Source: CAVRQM01 sp963756975
Lineage (GTDB): Bacteria > Pseudomonadota > Alphaproteobacteria > Acetobacterales > Acetobacteraceae
NCBI GenBank assembly: GCA_963756975.1
Contig: CAVWPS010000001.1
Coordinates: forward strand, 1,125,028 to 1,189,027
DNA: 64,000 bases
Reading direction: 5' to 3'
Shown here: positions 10,061-19,889 of the stretch, piece by piece
Numbering within the stretch: the stretch's first letter is position 1
Layout: every line of letters begins with the position of its first letter
Notes under the pieces: generated by a model
What the model was told of the DNA's origin: nothing
The model's database searches: none
Seen by the model: the letters and a program-made list of their open reading frames with translations, nothing else
Translations under genes and position numbers: made by a program

Positions 10061-10703
10061 TCGTCTTACCCTCGTCCGCCGCGCGCCACAGATACCAGGT
10101 CGCGGTGGACCGGTAGGGCGCCCACGCCGCCCCGATCGCGCCCAACGCCTTCGGTTTCGGCTGCGCCTCCAGCCCATGCAGCAGCCGATACCCCTCGCGC
10201 ACGCCGAAATCGTCGACCGGCAGGACGTCGCGGCGGCCGAGGGTGAAGATCAGCATCATCTCCACCGTCCACCGTCCGACACCCCGGATCGGGGTCAGCC
10301 GTTCGATCAGCGCCTCGTCGTCCATCCGCGCCGCCTGCCGCCGGGTCGGGATCATGCCCTCGTGGGCGTGCAGCGCGATGTCGCGGATCGCCAGCACCTT
10401 GCCGCCGGACAGGCCGCAGCCCCGCATCGCGGCGATGTCGAGGTCCAGCACCGCGCGCGGCGTCGGGAACGGCGTTTCGGGGCAGAGGTCGATGAAACGC
10501 CCCAAAATCATCTCGGCGGCGCGGCCGTGCAGCTGCTGATGCGTGATCGCGCGGACCAGCGCCTCGTACGGCTCCCGCTCGCGTGCCACGGTGATGCGCG
10601 CCGGCCCGATCCGGCGGCACAGGGCGGCCATCTTCGGGCAGTCCCTGGATATGTGGCGGGTGGCGATCATCATGTCGTTGTCAATAGCCATCCCGCCCCA
10701 CAC
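10044..10703 (-). CDS. DNA-3-methyladenine glycosylase II family protein (AlkA-like)
   Basis: A 219-residue HhH-GPD base-excision repair glycosylase that would remove alkylated purines from DNA. The helix-hairpin-helix is LTPIRGVGRWT (ending at residue 146), and the catalytic aspartate is D165 in LPVDDFGV; ITHQQLHGRAA is the conserved early helix. It lacks the N-terminal AlkA domain, like many short bacterial forms. In-frame ATGs at 10703 and 10691 are both possible starts. It faces the photolyase-like gene convergently, so two repair functions sit side by side. Confidence 0.9.
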   Translation of the reverse strand: MWGGMAIDNDMMIATRHISRDCPKMAALCRRIGPARITVAREREPYEALVRAITHQQLHGRAAEMILGRFIDLCPETPFPTPRAVLDLDIAAMRGCGLSGGKVLAIRDIALHAHEGMIPTRRQAARMDDEALIERLTPIRGVGRWTVEMMLIFTLGRRDVLPVDDFGVREGYRLLHGLEAQPKPKALGAIGAAWAPYRSTATWYLWRAADEGKTIKQPA

Positions 10704-10719
10704 TGCCTATCTATGCGGC

Positions 10720-10938
10720 ATGGCCAGGGCGATACGGCAGAACCGGCAGCGGGAGGACGAGCAGCAGGCGTCGAACCGCCAGACCGCGAGCCTTGCCGCA
10801 CTCGCGATCCTGCTGGCCCTGGTGGTCGCCTCACTCGTGGTGATGAAGGCGCTCGATAAGCGGGACACGATCGAGGATTGCCTGCTTTCCGGGCGGCGCA
10901 ACTGCGACGCCGTCGTGATCCAGGAGCGGAACCGGTAG
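10720..10938 (+). CDS. Small single-pass membrane protein
   Basis: A 72-residue protein not recognised as a named family. A charged N-terminus (about 1-20, rich in Arg, Gln, Glu) precedes one hydrophobic segment, LAALAILLALVVASLVVM (about 25-42), then a short polar tail with two cysteines (DCLLSGRRNCDAVV) that could be disulfide-bonded if it faces the periplasm. The ATG at 10720 leaves 16 nt to the divergent glycosylase start. The two flanking divergent starts and a sensible transmembrane profile argue that it is real. Confidence 0.6.
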   Translation: MARAIRQNRQREDEQQASNRQTASLAALAILLALVVASLVVMKALDKRDTIEDCLLSGRRNCDAVVIQERNR

Positions 10939-11016
10939 CGAAACGGGCTTGGCGCGCCGGTCGGGACGTGTTCGGATCGCGCCCGCACACGGCATGTCCC
11001 GAACGGAGTTTCCTGA

Positions 11017-12234
11017 ATGTCCCGATTGTCCCGCCTGCTCGCCACCGCCGGCCTGATCGCCGCCCCCGTCATCGCGGCGCACGCGGACACGGTGAAATTC
11101 ACCGCCGCGTATTACAGCGACGCGACCGGCCCGTATTTCGAGAAGATGGCCGCCGACTTCCACGCGAAGAACCCGGACATCGACGTCAAGGTCACCGTGG
11201 TGAACTGGGACACGCTGCTGCAGACGCTGCAGACCGACATCTCGGGCGGCACCAACCCCGACCTGTCGATCATCGGCACCCGCTGGCTGCTGGATTTCGT
11301 GAAGGACGATCAGGCCGAGCCGCTCGACACCGCGATCGGTGGTGAGTTCCACGACCGCTTCATCGGCCCGTTCCTGACCCCCGGCCAGATCGGCGGCAAG
11401 ACCTACGGCCTGCCGATCGCGGCCTCGGCCCGGGCGCTCTATTGGAACAAGGCGCTATTCACCAAGGCCGGCATCACCGACGCGCCGAAGACCTGGGAAG
11501 ACGTGGCCGCCGACGCGGACAAGCTGAAGGCCAGCGGCGTCGCCGGCTTCGGCATCCAGGGCAAGCAGATCGAAACCGACGTCTATTGGTATTACGCGCT
11601 CTGGACCAACGGCGGCGACGTCGTGACGGCCGACAACAAGGCCGCGTTCGACTCCCCCGCCGGCGTCAAGGCGCTGACGCTCTATAAGTCGATGATCGAC
11701 AAGGGCGAGGCCGAGGACGGCGTCACCAACTACGCCCGCGAGGATCTGCAGAACCTGTTCAAGCAGGGCCGGCTCGGCATGGTCATCACCGCACCGTTCC
11801 TGATCAACCAGATCGCGAAGGAGGCGCCGACGCTCGATTACGGCATCGCCCCGATCCCGAACGACGGCACGGCCGCCACCTACGCCGTGACCGACTCGGT
11901 CGTGCTGTTCAAGAACAGCAAGGTGAAGCCGAGCGCGATCAAGTTCCTGGACTACCTGTTCACCGCCGGCCCGCGCATCGCGTTCACCAAGGGCGAGGGC
12001 TTCCTGCCGACCACGAAGGCCGAGGCCGCCGACCCGTACTTCACCGGCAACGCGCGCCTGCAGACGTTCGTGAGCCTGCTGCCGACCGCGCATTTCGCCC
12101 CGACCGTCACCGGCTGGGAAGACACGGCGAAGGCGGTGTCGGACGCGGTGCAGTCGGTCTATCTGGGCAAGGCCGAGCCGAAGGCGGCGCTCGACGCGGC
12201 GGCGACGCAGGCCGACCTGGCTCTCGGAAAGTAG
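11017..12234 (+). CDS. ABC transporter sugar-binding protein
   Basis: A 405-residue periplasmic extracellular solute-binding protein (family 1, MalE/UgpB type). A Sec signal peptide covers about residues 1-23 with cleavage after AHA. The mature part contains the family signatures NPDLSIIG, YGLPIAASARALYWNKALF and GRLGMVITAPFLINQ. It would deliver an oligosaccharide or similar solute to the two permeases that follow directly. An imperfect inverted repeat (arms 10961-10970 and 10993-11002) lies just upstream and may bear on expression. No ATPase gene is present in the window. Confidence 0.92.
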   Translation: MSRLSRLLATAGLIAAPVIAAHADTVKFTAAYYSDATGPYFEKMAADFHAKNPDIDVKVTVVNWDTLLQTLQTDISGGTNPDLSIIGTRWLLDFVKDDQAEPLDTAIGGEFHDRFIGPFLTPGQIGGKTYGLPIAASARALYWNKALFTKAGITDAPKTWEDVAADADKLKASGVAGFGIQGKQIETDVYWYYALWTNGGDVVTADNKAAFDSPAGVKALTLYKSMIDKGEAEDGVTNYAREDLQNLFKQGRLGMVITAPFLINQIAKEAPTLDYGIAPIPNDGTAATYAVTDSVVLFKNSKVKPSAIKFLDYLFTAGPRIAFTKGEGFLPTTKAEAADPYFTGNARLQTFVSLLPTAHFAPTVTGWEDTAKAVSDAVQSVYLGKAEPKAALDAAATQADLALGK

Positions 12235-12259
12235 CCTGGGCTCTCGGAACGTAGCCTGA
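12220..12259 (+). repeat. 20-bp imperfect tandem duplication at the binding-protein stop
   Basis: Positions 12220-12239 and 12240-12259 are two copies of a 20-bp unit (gctctcggaaagtagcctgg versus gctctcggaacgtagcctga) differing at two bases. The first copy carries the stop codon of the binding protein; the second ends at the first base of the permease ATG. It looks like a local slippage duplication that created the short intergenic spacer. Confidence 0.85.
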
Positions 12260-13149
12260 TGGCGGCGCGAACGGCACGCGCCGCCTCTCCCCGCATGCTC
12301 GCACTCGGGCTGGTCGCACCCAGCCTGATCCTGGCGCTTGCGGTGATCGGCTACCCGCTGTTCGAAATCGCGCGCCTGTCGCTGTCGTCGGTGTCGCGGT
12401 TCGGCCAGATCCGCGGCTTCGTCGGCATCGACAATTTCACCACCATCGCGTCCGATCCGATCTTCCGCGCCGCCCTGCTGCGGACGCTGCTTTGGACCAT
12501 CCTGGTCGTCGGCGGCACGCTGATCACCAGCCTCCCCGCAGCCCTCGTGCTGAACCGGCCATTCCACGGACGCGGCCTCGCGCGGACGATCGTCATGCTG
12601 CCGTGGGCGATCAGCCTGTCGATGTCGGCGATCGTCTGGCTGTGGTCGTTCAACGGCGACCACGGCCTGATCAACGCGAGCCTGACCAAACTCGGCCTGC
12701 TGTCCGGCCCGCTGCAATGGATGGCCACACCGGCCACCGCGTTCGCCGTCGAAGTCCTGGTCGGCATCCTGGTCTCGGTGCCGTTCACCATCACGATCCT
12801 GCTCGGCGGATTGGCCGCCATCAACCCGGACATCTACGAGGCGGCGGGGCTCGACGGCGCGCGTCCGGCGCAGGCGTTCGCCTATCTGACATGGCCGTTG
12901 CTGCGCCCGTTCATCGCGATCGCCGTCGTGCTCAACACGATCTACGTCTTCAACTCGTTCCCGATCATCTGGGTGATGACCCAGGGCGGCCCGGATAACG
13001 GCACGCACATCCTGGTCACCTACCTCTACGAACTCGCCTTCCGCCTCGGCCGCCCCGGCCCCGCCGCCGCCGTGTCGCTGGTCATGCTGGTGATCGTGCT
13101 CGGCGTGACCGCGATCTACCTGCGCATGCAGGGCGAGGAGGCGGCGTGA
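12259..13149 (+). CDS. Sugar ABC transporter permease (MalF/UgpA type)
   Basis: A 296-residue binding-protein-dependent permease with about six transmembrane helices. The cytoplasmic EAA loop, which contacts the ATPase, reads EAAGLDGARPAQAFAYLTWPL. It forms a heterodimeric inner-membrane channel with the next gene, whose ATG overlaps its stop (ATGA type). Length and order (binding protein, permease, permease) are standard for carbohydrate uptake family 1 importers. The solute is probably a glucoside or oligosaccharide, judged from the adjoining glycosidase. Confidence 0.93.
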   Translation: MAARTARAASPRMLALGLVAPSLILALAVIGYPLFEIARLSLSSVSRFGQIRGFVGIDNFTTIASDPIFRAALLRTLLWTILVVGGTLITSLPAALVLNRPFHGRGLARTIVMLPWAISLSMSAIVWLWSFNGDHGLINASLTKLGLLSGPLQWMATPATAFAVEVLVGILVSVPFTITILLGGLAAINPDIYEAAGLDGARPAQAFAYLTWPLLRPFIAIAVVLNTIYVFNSFPIIWVMTQGGPDNGTHILVTYLYELAFRLGRPGPAAAVSLVMLVIVLGVTAIYLRMQGEEAA

Positions 13150-13994
13150 AGCGGGCGTCCTTCGTTCGCGCGGTCGTCTCGTGGGCGATCCTGTCGCCGC
13201 TCGTGCTGCTGACCCTGTTCCCGTTCGCGGTCATGCTGAGCACCGCGCTGAAGCCGACCGCCGACGTGCTCGCCTACCCACCCAACTGGCTGCCGAGCAC
13301 GCTCGCCTGGCACAACATCGCCGACATGTGGGTCGCGGCCGATTTCGGCGTCGCACTGCTGAACTCCATCGCGATCAGCGTGTGCGCCACACTGCTGTGC
13401 CTGCTGATCGCGACCCCCGCCGCCTACGCCATGGCAAGGCTGCCGCTGCCGGCGCGGGGCGCGTACCGGCAATTCCTGCTCATCACGCAGATGCTGAGCC
13501 CGATCCTGCTGGTGCTCGGCCTGTTCCGCCTCGCCGCCCTGATCCCGTGGGGCGACGGCACGCTGGTCGACACCCGCATCTCGGTCATCGTCGTCTACGC
13601 CGCGTTCAACATCGCCTTCGCCGCCTGGATGCTGTCGTCCTATTTCCGCACCATCCCGCCCGACCTCGAGGAGGCGGCGTGGATCGACGGGTGCGGCCGG
13701 TTCGGTGCCGCGTGGCGCGTGTTCCTGCCCGTCGCGGCGCCCGCGCTGGCGGTGACCTCGATCGTGACGTTCGTCGCCTGCTGGAACGAATTCACCGTCG
13801 CGTTGACGCTGTTGCGCGACCCGTCCCGCCTCACGCTGACGTTGCGCGTCGTCAACCTCGTCGCCGGCCGCTACACGGTCGAGTGGAACCAGGTCATGGC
13901 CGCCGCCCTGCTGGCGACGTTGCCGGTGGCGCTGGTCTTCGCGGCCCTGCAACGCTGGCTCATCGGCGGCCTGACGCTCGGCGCCGTCAAATAG
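13146..13994 (+). CDS. Sugar ABC transporter permease (MalG/UgpE type)
   Basis: A 282-residue partner permease, about six transmembrane helices, with the EAA loop LEEAAWIDGCGRFGAAWRVF. It starts with GTG at 13146 within the stop of the first permease, implying coupled translation. Together with 11017-13149 it makes an importer lacking only its ATP-hydrolysing subunit, which must be encoded elsewhere or be shared (MsmK-like). Fourteen bases downstream the glycosidase begins, so imported sugar is probably hydrolysed by that enzyme. Confidence 0.93.
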   Translation: MKRASFVRAVVSWAILSPLVLLTLFPFAVMLSTALKPTADVLAYPPNWLPSTLAWHNIADMWVAADFGVALLNSIAISVCATLLCLLIATPAAYAMARLPLPARGAYRQFLLITQMLSPILLVLGLFRLAALIPWGDGTLVDTRISVIVVYAAFNIAFAAWMLSSYFRTIPPDLEEAAWIDGCGRFGAAWRVFLPVAAPALAVTSIVTFVACWNEFTVALTLLRDPSRLTLTLRVVNLVAGRYTVEWNQVMAAALLATLPVALVFAALQRWLIGGLTLGAVK

Positions 13995-14007
13995 GATTGT
14001 TCCGCGC

Positions 14008-16625
14008 ATGAGAGACGTCGCCGAGACCGCCGAAGGCCGCCGCCTTCACGACGGCGACCACGCGCAATGGCGTCGCTGGGGCACGTATCTCAGCGACCGC
14101 CAGTGGGGCACGGTGCGCGAGGATTACAGCGCCACCGGCGACGCATGGGATTCGACCACGCACGACCAGGCCCGCAGCCGCGCGTGGCGCTGGGGCGAGG
14201 ACGCGATCGGCGGGTTCGGCGACGGGCAGTTGCGCTGGTGCCTCGGCGTCGCGTTGTGGAACGGCCACGACCCGATCCTGAAGGAGCGTTTCTTCGGCCT
14301 CACCAACGGCCAGGGCAATCACGGCGAGGACGTGAAGGAGGCGTACTACTTCGTCGACGGCCTGCCGACCCACGCCTACATGCGGATGCTGTACCGGTAC
14401 CCGCAGGCCGCGTTCCCGTACAATCAGCTGATCGCGGAGAACGCGCGCCGCGACCGCAAGCAGCCGGAATACGAGCTGATCGACACCGGCGTGCTCGCCG
14501 ACAAGCGCTTTTTCGACGTGGTGATCGAGTACGCCAAGGCGTCGCCCGACGACATCTGCATGCGCGTCACCGCGACCAATCGCGGCCCCGATCCGGCACC
14601 GCTCAACCTGCTGCTGCAACTTTGGGCGCGAAACACCTGGACGTGGTCCGGCGATGCCGCGCGGCCGAGCCTTCGCCCCACCGGCCCGCTGACGGTTGCA
14701 GCGCGCCACCCCGACCTTCGCCGATGACGATGCAGGCGGATGCGGGCGAGTTGCTGTTCTGCGACAACGAAACCAACACGCCGCGCCTGTTCGGAACGTC
14801 CGCGCCCGGGCCGTTCAAGGACGGGATCAACGACTATGTCGTGAACGGCAAGCACGAGGCGGTCGCCGGCCAAGGCACCAAATGCGCCGCGATGCGTGTC
14901 GCGACCGTCGCACCCGGCGAGACCCTGACGCTCCGCCTGCGCTTGCGCATCGACGCGTCCACACCGGCCTTCGACGACTTCGACGCCGTGTTCGCGGCGC
15001 GCATCGCCGACGCGGACGAGTTCTACGGCGTGCTGCAACGTTCCATGCGCGACGCCGACGCGCGGCTGGTGCAGCGGCAGGCGTTCGCCGGGATGCTGTG
15101 GTGCAAGCAGTTCTACGGCCTGGACATCACGCAGTGGCTCGACGGCGACCCGGCCGAACCGCCACCGCCGCCGGGACGCGGCTTCATCCGCAACGGCGAC
15201 TGGCGCAACGTCAACAGCGCCGACGTGATGTCGATGCCGGACACCTGGGAATATCCGTGGTTCGCGGCGTGGGATCTGGCGCTGCACTGCGTGACGTTCG
15301 CGATGATCGACCCCGAGTTCGCCAAGGGACAGCTCGTGCTGCTGACGCGCGAATGGTTCATGCACCCGAACTCGCAGCTGCCCGCGTACGAGTGGAATTT
15401 CGAGGACAGCAACCCGCCGGTCCATGCCTGGGCCGCGTGGCGCGTCTACACCATGGACCGCGACCGGACCGGGATCGCCGACCGCCCGTTCCTCGAACGC
15501 GTGTTCCACAAGCTGATGCTGAATTTCACCTGGTGGGTGAACCGCAAGGACACGACGGGGCGAAACATCTTCCAGGGCGGCTTTCTCGGCCTCGACAACA
15601 TCGGCGTGTTCGACCGCTCCAAGCCGCTGCCGACCGGCGGGATGCTGGAGCAGTCGGACGGCACCGCGTGGATGGCGATGTACGCGCTGAACCTGATGCG
15701 GATCGCGTTAGAACTCAGCTTCGAGAACCACGTCTACGAGGACATCGCGACGAAGTTCTTCGAGCATTTCCTGTATATCGCCGAGGCCATGACGCAGCTC
15801 GGCGGCAAGCAGGGTCTGTGGGACGAGCAGGATCAGTTCTTCTACGACGTGCTCGAAATCGACGGTCAGCCGCCGGTCCCGTTGCGCGTCCGCTCGATGG
15901 TCGGCCTGATCCCGATCTTCGCCGTCGAAGTGCTCGACGCGGACGTGTTCCGCCGCCTGCCGGAGTTCAGTTTCAGGCTGCACTGGTTCTTCGGCTACCG
16001 GCCCGACCTCGCGAACCTCGTCTCGCGGTGGGGCGAACCGGCGGAGGGCGAGCGCCATCTGTTGTCGCTGCTGCGCGGCCACCGGCTCAAAATGCTGCTG
16101 GTGCGCGCGCTGGATGAAACCGAATTCCTGTCGCCGCACGGCATCCGCTCGTTGTCGAAAGTGCATGAGGCGCACCCGTACGTCTTCGATCAGGACGACA
16201 CGTTGCTCGCCGTGTCCTACGAGCCCGGCGAATCCCGCTCCGGCCTGTTCGGCGGCAACTCCAACTGGCGCGGCCCGGTCTGGATGCCGGTGAACTACCT
16301 GCTGATCGAATCGCTGCGGCAGTTCCACCTGTATTACGGCGACGAGTTCACCGTCGAATGCCCGGTCGGCTCGGGCACGATGCTGACGCTGGATCAGGTC
16401 GCGGACGAGCTGACGACGCGGCTGACCCGGCTGTTCCTGCGCGGCCCGGACGGCAAACGTCCCGCACTGGCCGGCGACGACCCGCCGGACGATCACGTCC
16501 TGTTCCACGAGTATTTCCACGGCGACACCGGACGCGGTCTCGGCGCCAGCCATCAGACCGGATGGACGGGGCTGATCGCATTGTTGTTGCCGGGTGCGGT
16601 GGAGAAGCCCTCAACGGCTCGTTAG
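14008..16625 (+). CDS. GH63/MGH1-like glucosidase (frameshifted)
   Basis: An enzyme of about 872 residues with a C-terminal (alpha/alpha)6-barrel of the MGH1-like/mannosyl-oligosaccharide-glucosidase type. The N-terminal part (WGTYLSDRQWGTVREDYS) and the barrel parts (WEYPWFAAWDLALHC, GGNSNWRGPVWMPVNYLL, QTGWTGLIA) match the large bacterial glucosidases annotated in this family. There is no signal peptide, so it is cytoplasmic. The frame changes at about 14700, between TVAARHP and MTMQADAGELLF; the length of 2618 is 2 modulo 3. It sits directly behind the two permeases and would hydrolyse the imported glucoside. Confidence 0.88.
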
Positions 16626-16629
16626 GACT

Positions 16630-16650
16630 ATGCGGTCCTAATGACCGCAT
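16630..16650 (+). promoter_or_regulatory. Hairpin overlapping the glycosyltransferase start codon
   Basis: A perfect 8-bp stem with a 5-base loop: atgcggtc (16630-16637), loop ctaat, gaccgcat (16643-16650). The right arm includes the first two bases of the glycosyltransferase ATG at 16649. In the mRNA the hairpin would hide the initiation region, which could couple the gene to translation arriving from the glucosidase stop at 16623-16625. There is no T-run, so it is not a classic terminator. Confidence 0.5.
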
Positions 16651-17711
16651 GGCCGATCCCGAACGCCTCTGGCTATTCTTCCCGAACTTCAGCGAATCCA
16701 GCCCGTACCAGAATTCGCTCGCGGCCGGGCTGACTCGCCACGGCTATACGGTGCGTCCCGGCACGATCGAACAGGCGACCGGTGCGGCGGTGTTCCATCT
16801 CGGCTGGGAACAGCCGGTCTACGTCGCCGCGACGACGGAAGGCGAAGCGTCGGCGCTGACGGCGGCTTTTCTTTCCGCGCTCGAGGCATTCAGAGCGTCC
16901 GGCGGCCTGTTCGTGTGGACGATGCACAACCTCGCCCCGCACGAGGAGCGGTTTCCCGCCGTCAACGCCACCATGCAGCGCGAACTCGCGCGGCGTGCCG
17001 ATGTGGTGCATGTCCACAACCGGACCGGGGCCGCGCACGCGACCGGCCTCGGCGTGGCCGCGCACGCCATCGTTCTGTCCCGCCACCCGCGCTACAGCGA
17101 TGCCTACCCGGACGACGTCGACGACCGCGCCGCGCGCCGCTATCTCGGTCTCGACCGCGCCGACATCGTGTTCAGCTTCTTCGGCGCGATCCGTGGCTAC
17201 AAAGGCATCCCTCGCCTGCTGCGCGCCTTCGAGGCCGCCAGCGCCGAACGGCCGAACCTGCGGCTCGTCGTCGCCGGCCGCAGTCGGCAGCCGAACGCGG
17301 CACGGGTCCAGATTCCCGAACCCCGCCTGCGCATCCTGTCGCGCGACATCGCCGACGCCGAAATCCAATACGTCATCCGTGCCGCCGATTGCGTCGTGCT
17401 GCCATACGAGGCGATCCTGACATCCGGGGCACTCACCCTCGCGCAAGGGTTCGGCCGCCCCGCGATCGTCCCCGACCTGCCCTCGATGGCCGAGGAAGTC
17501 ACCGACGGCGTCAACGGCTTCCTGTATGCGGCGGGATCGGACGACGCGCTGACATCCGTGCTCGGACGCGCCGCCGATGCGGTGGCACTCAATGCGCGGC
17601 CCGATGCGCGCCGCCGCCCGCGCCACCGTCGCGCACCGCTCGTTCGCCGCACTCGCGGGCACGCTCGCTGGCGCCGTCGCCGCGCGCACGCCGATGCAAA
17701 GGGCGGCGTAG
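16649..17711 (+). CDS. Glycosyltransferase, GT4-like (frameshifted near the 3' end)
   Basis: About 354 residues of a GT-B fold transferase. The N-terminal part has MHNLAPHE and ADVVHVHNRTG; the C-terminal donor site has FFGAIRGYKGIPRLLRAF, ADCVVLPYEAILTSGALTLAQGFG and PAIVPDL. The specificity is unknown. Near 17600 the frame slips: the proper end, RAAARATVAHRSFAALAG to the TAG at 17709-17711, is in the next frame, and 1063 nt is 1 modulo 3. The following methyltransferase starts 4 nt later, suggesting a glycan-building unit. Confidence 0.85.
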
Positions 17712-17715
17712 ACCG

Positions 17716-19238
17716 ATGAACGCCATCACCCGCCCGCAACACGCGCTATCCGGTGCCGTCGCGTTGCTCGACGGTCCGCTCGTCATCGTCGATGTCGGCG
17801 CGCAGGCGCTGGCACACGAGGCGCACGTCTACGAACCGCTGCGCCGCCTCGGCGTCCCGTTGCGCGTGATCGGGTTCGAACCGCTGGCCGAGCAAGCCGC
17901 CGCCCGCCGCGCCGCCGACGGCGACGACAGCCTGATCGTCGAGGCATTCGTCGGCGACGGCGGCACGCACCGCTTCCACCCCTGCAACAGCCCCGCCTCG
18001 TCCTCGCTGTTCCCGCTCGACCGCGCCGTGTGCGGCACGGTCGCGAGCCTCGCCGGACTGGTGGACCGCAACGGCGAGACGGTCGCCACCCAGCGCCTCG
18101 ACGATCTGCTCGCCGGCATCGAGGCGGTGGACTTCCTGAAACTCGACATCGAGGGTGCCGAGTTGATGACGCTGCAGGGTGCCACGTCCGTGCTGGCGCG
18201 CACCGCCGTGATCCACGCCGAAACCGCGTTCGTCGCGTTCCGCACCGGCCAGCCGCTGTTCGCCGACATCGACACGCATCTGCGCGAGCAAGGTTTCGGC
18301 CTCATCCGGCTGCACGAGCCCGCGATGCGCGCCGCCGTCACACCGTCCGGCGCGCAAGGGGCGGACCGGCTGATGTGGGCCGACGCGGTGTTCTTCGCCA
18401 ACGAGGCGCGCGTCACCGACCGCATGCTGCTGGCCCAGGCGATCGTCGCCGGCGGCATCTACCGGATGCATACCGTCGCCGAACGCGCGCTCGCGATCTA
18501 CGATGTTCGGCACGGCACCGGATTGGCCGCCGACTACGTCCGCGGTGCGGAGCCCGATCTGCTGGGCTGGACCGCGCGGCAAACCAACACCGCCCTGTCC
18601 GGCAAGGCGGACATCGAACAGGCGGTCCGGCTGACCGCGACGCTCGGCCTGCCCGCGCATCCCGATCGCTCCAAATGCTGGGATGGTCTGCTGGCCACCG
18701 TCCACGCCGCCCGCACCACCGCGCGAGACACGCCGGTGCTGGACGCGGGAGCGGAGCGGTATTCGACGTTCCTGCCCGGCCTGCGCCGCCTCGGTTTTAC
18801 GAACCTGACCGGCATCAACACGGTGTTCGACACCGAACAGCACGCGGACGGCATCACCTTCCGCCACGGCGACGTCACCGGCTCCGGCCTGCCGGGCGCC
18901 ACGTTCGGCTTCATCGCGTGCCTCAGCGTGATCGAGCACGGCGTCGACCTGCCGGCGTTCTTCCGCGAACAGGCGCGGCTGCTGCGACCGGGCGGCCATC
19001 TGTTCGTCTCGTGCGATTACTGGGAAACGCCGGTCGACACCGCCGGCCAATCCGCCTACGGCACCCCGGTCCACATTTTCACCCAGCCCGAACTCGACGC
19101 GATGATCGCGCTCGCCGCGTCGGCCGGTTTGGCCGTGGCCGGCCCTACGGACTTCTCGTGCGGCGAAAAGCCGTGTCGTGGGACCGCTTCGGCCTGCGCT
19201 ACACGTTCGCGAACATGCTGTTTCGCCGGACCTCATAG
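17716..19238 (+). CDS. Two-domain methyltransferase: FkbM-type plus class I SAM methyltransferase (frameshifted at 3' end)
   Basis: About 507 residues. The first half (about 1-210) is an FkbM-family domain: IVDVGAQALAHEAHVYEPL, VIGFEPL and DFLKLDIEGAELM. The second half (about 220-507) is a separate methyltransferase-like domain with LDAGAERYSTFLPGLRRLG, ACLSVIEHGVDLPAFF and LLRPGGHLFVSCDYW. Frame slips near 19170 in gcgaaaagcc, where one missing A restores VSWDRFGLRYTFANM to the TAG at 19236-19238. It probably O-methylates sugars of the glycan handled by the upstream transferase. Fusion of the two folds is unusual but each is clear. Confidence 0.82.
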
Positions 19239-19889
19239 CAGCCCGGCCCCGATGTTGACCGCCAATGCCAGAATGACGGTGTTGAACAGAAACGAGATCA
19301 CGCCGTGCGCCGTCGCCAGCCGCCGCATCTCGCGCGACGTGACCTGCACGTCCGACACCTGGAACGTCATCCCGAGCACGATCGCGAAATAGAAGAAGTC
19401 CCAATAATCCGGTGCCTCGCCGCCCGGGAAGTCGAGCCCGCCGACGATCGTTCCGTCCGCCTTGCTCTCGAAATACTCGTGCGCGTAGCGGAGCGCGAAT
19501 ACGGTGTGGGTGACGAACCACGACCCGAACACGGTCGCGGCGACCAGGCCGATATGCAGCGCCCGGCCCGGCTCCGGCATCTCCTTGCTGGCCGAAAACT
19601 CGACCAGGATCGCGATCAGGCTGATCGGGACGACGGCGATGGTGAGGCCGAACACCGTCCACTCGCCCTCCTCCTGCCGCTTCGCGTTGGCCTGGATCGC
19701 CTTGCCGCTGCCGACGAACATCGCGGCGATCAGCACGAGGTATGCGAGGCAGCCGAAATCCCATGCGACAAGGTCGCGCGTCACCGGTGCCCACGGTGCC
19801 GACCGCAGTGCCGGCAGCACGATCCACGCGATCAGGCCGAGCAGCAGGGCCGAGACCGTTCGGGCGTGGCCGCGAACCGCGCCGATCAT
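19233..19889 (-). CDS. DUF1345 integral membrane protein
   Basis: A 218-residue protein with about five hydrophobic helices. The family signatures WFVTHTVFALRYAHEYF and DYWDFFYFAIVLGMTFQVSD are intact. DUF1345 proteins are inner-membrane proteins without a proven function. The 3' end overlaps the convergent methyltransferase stop by 6 nt, and its start overlaps the stop of the secreted-protein gene upstream (ATGA), so it is the last of a three-gene minus-strand unit (21764 to 19233). Confidence 0.88.
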   Translation of the reverse strand: MIGAVRGHARTVSALLLGLIAWIVLPALRSAPWAPVTRDLVAWDFGCLAYLVLIAAMFVGSGKAIQANAKRQEEGEWTVFGLTIAVVPISLIAILVEFSASKEMPEPGRALHIGLVAATVFGSWFVTHTVFALRYAHEYFESKADGTIVGGLDFPGGEAPDYWDFFYFAIVLGMTFQVSDVQVTSREMRRLATAHGVISFLFNTVILALAVNIGAGLL

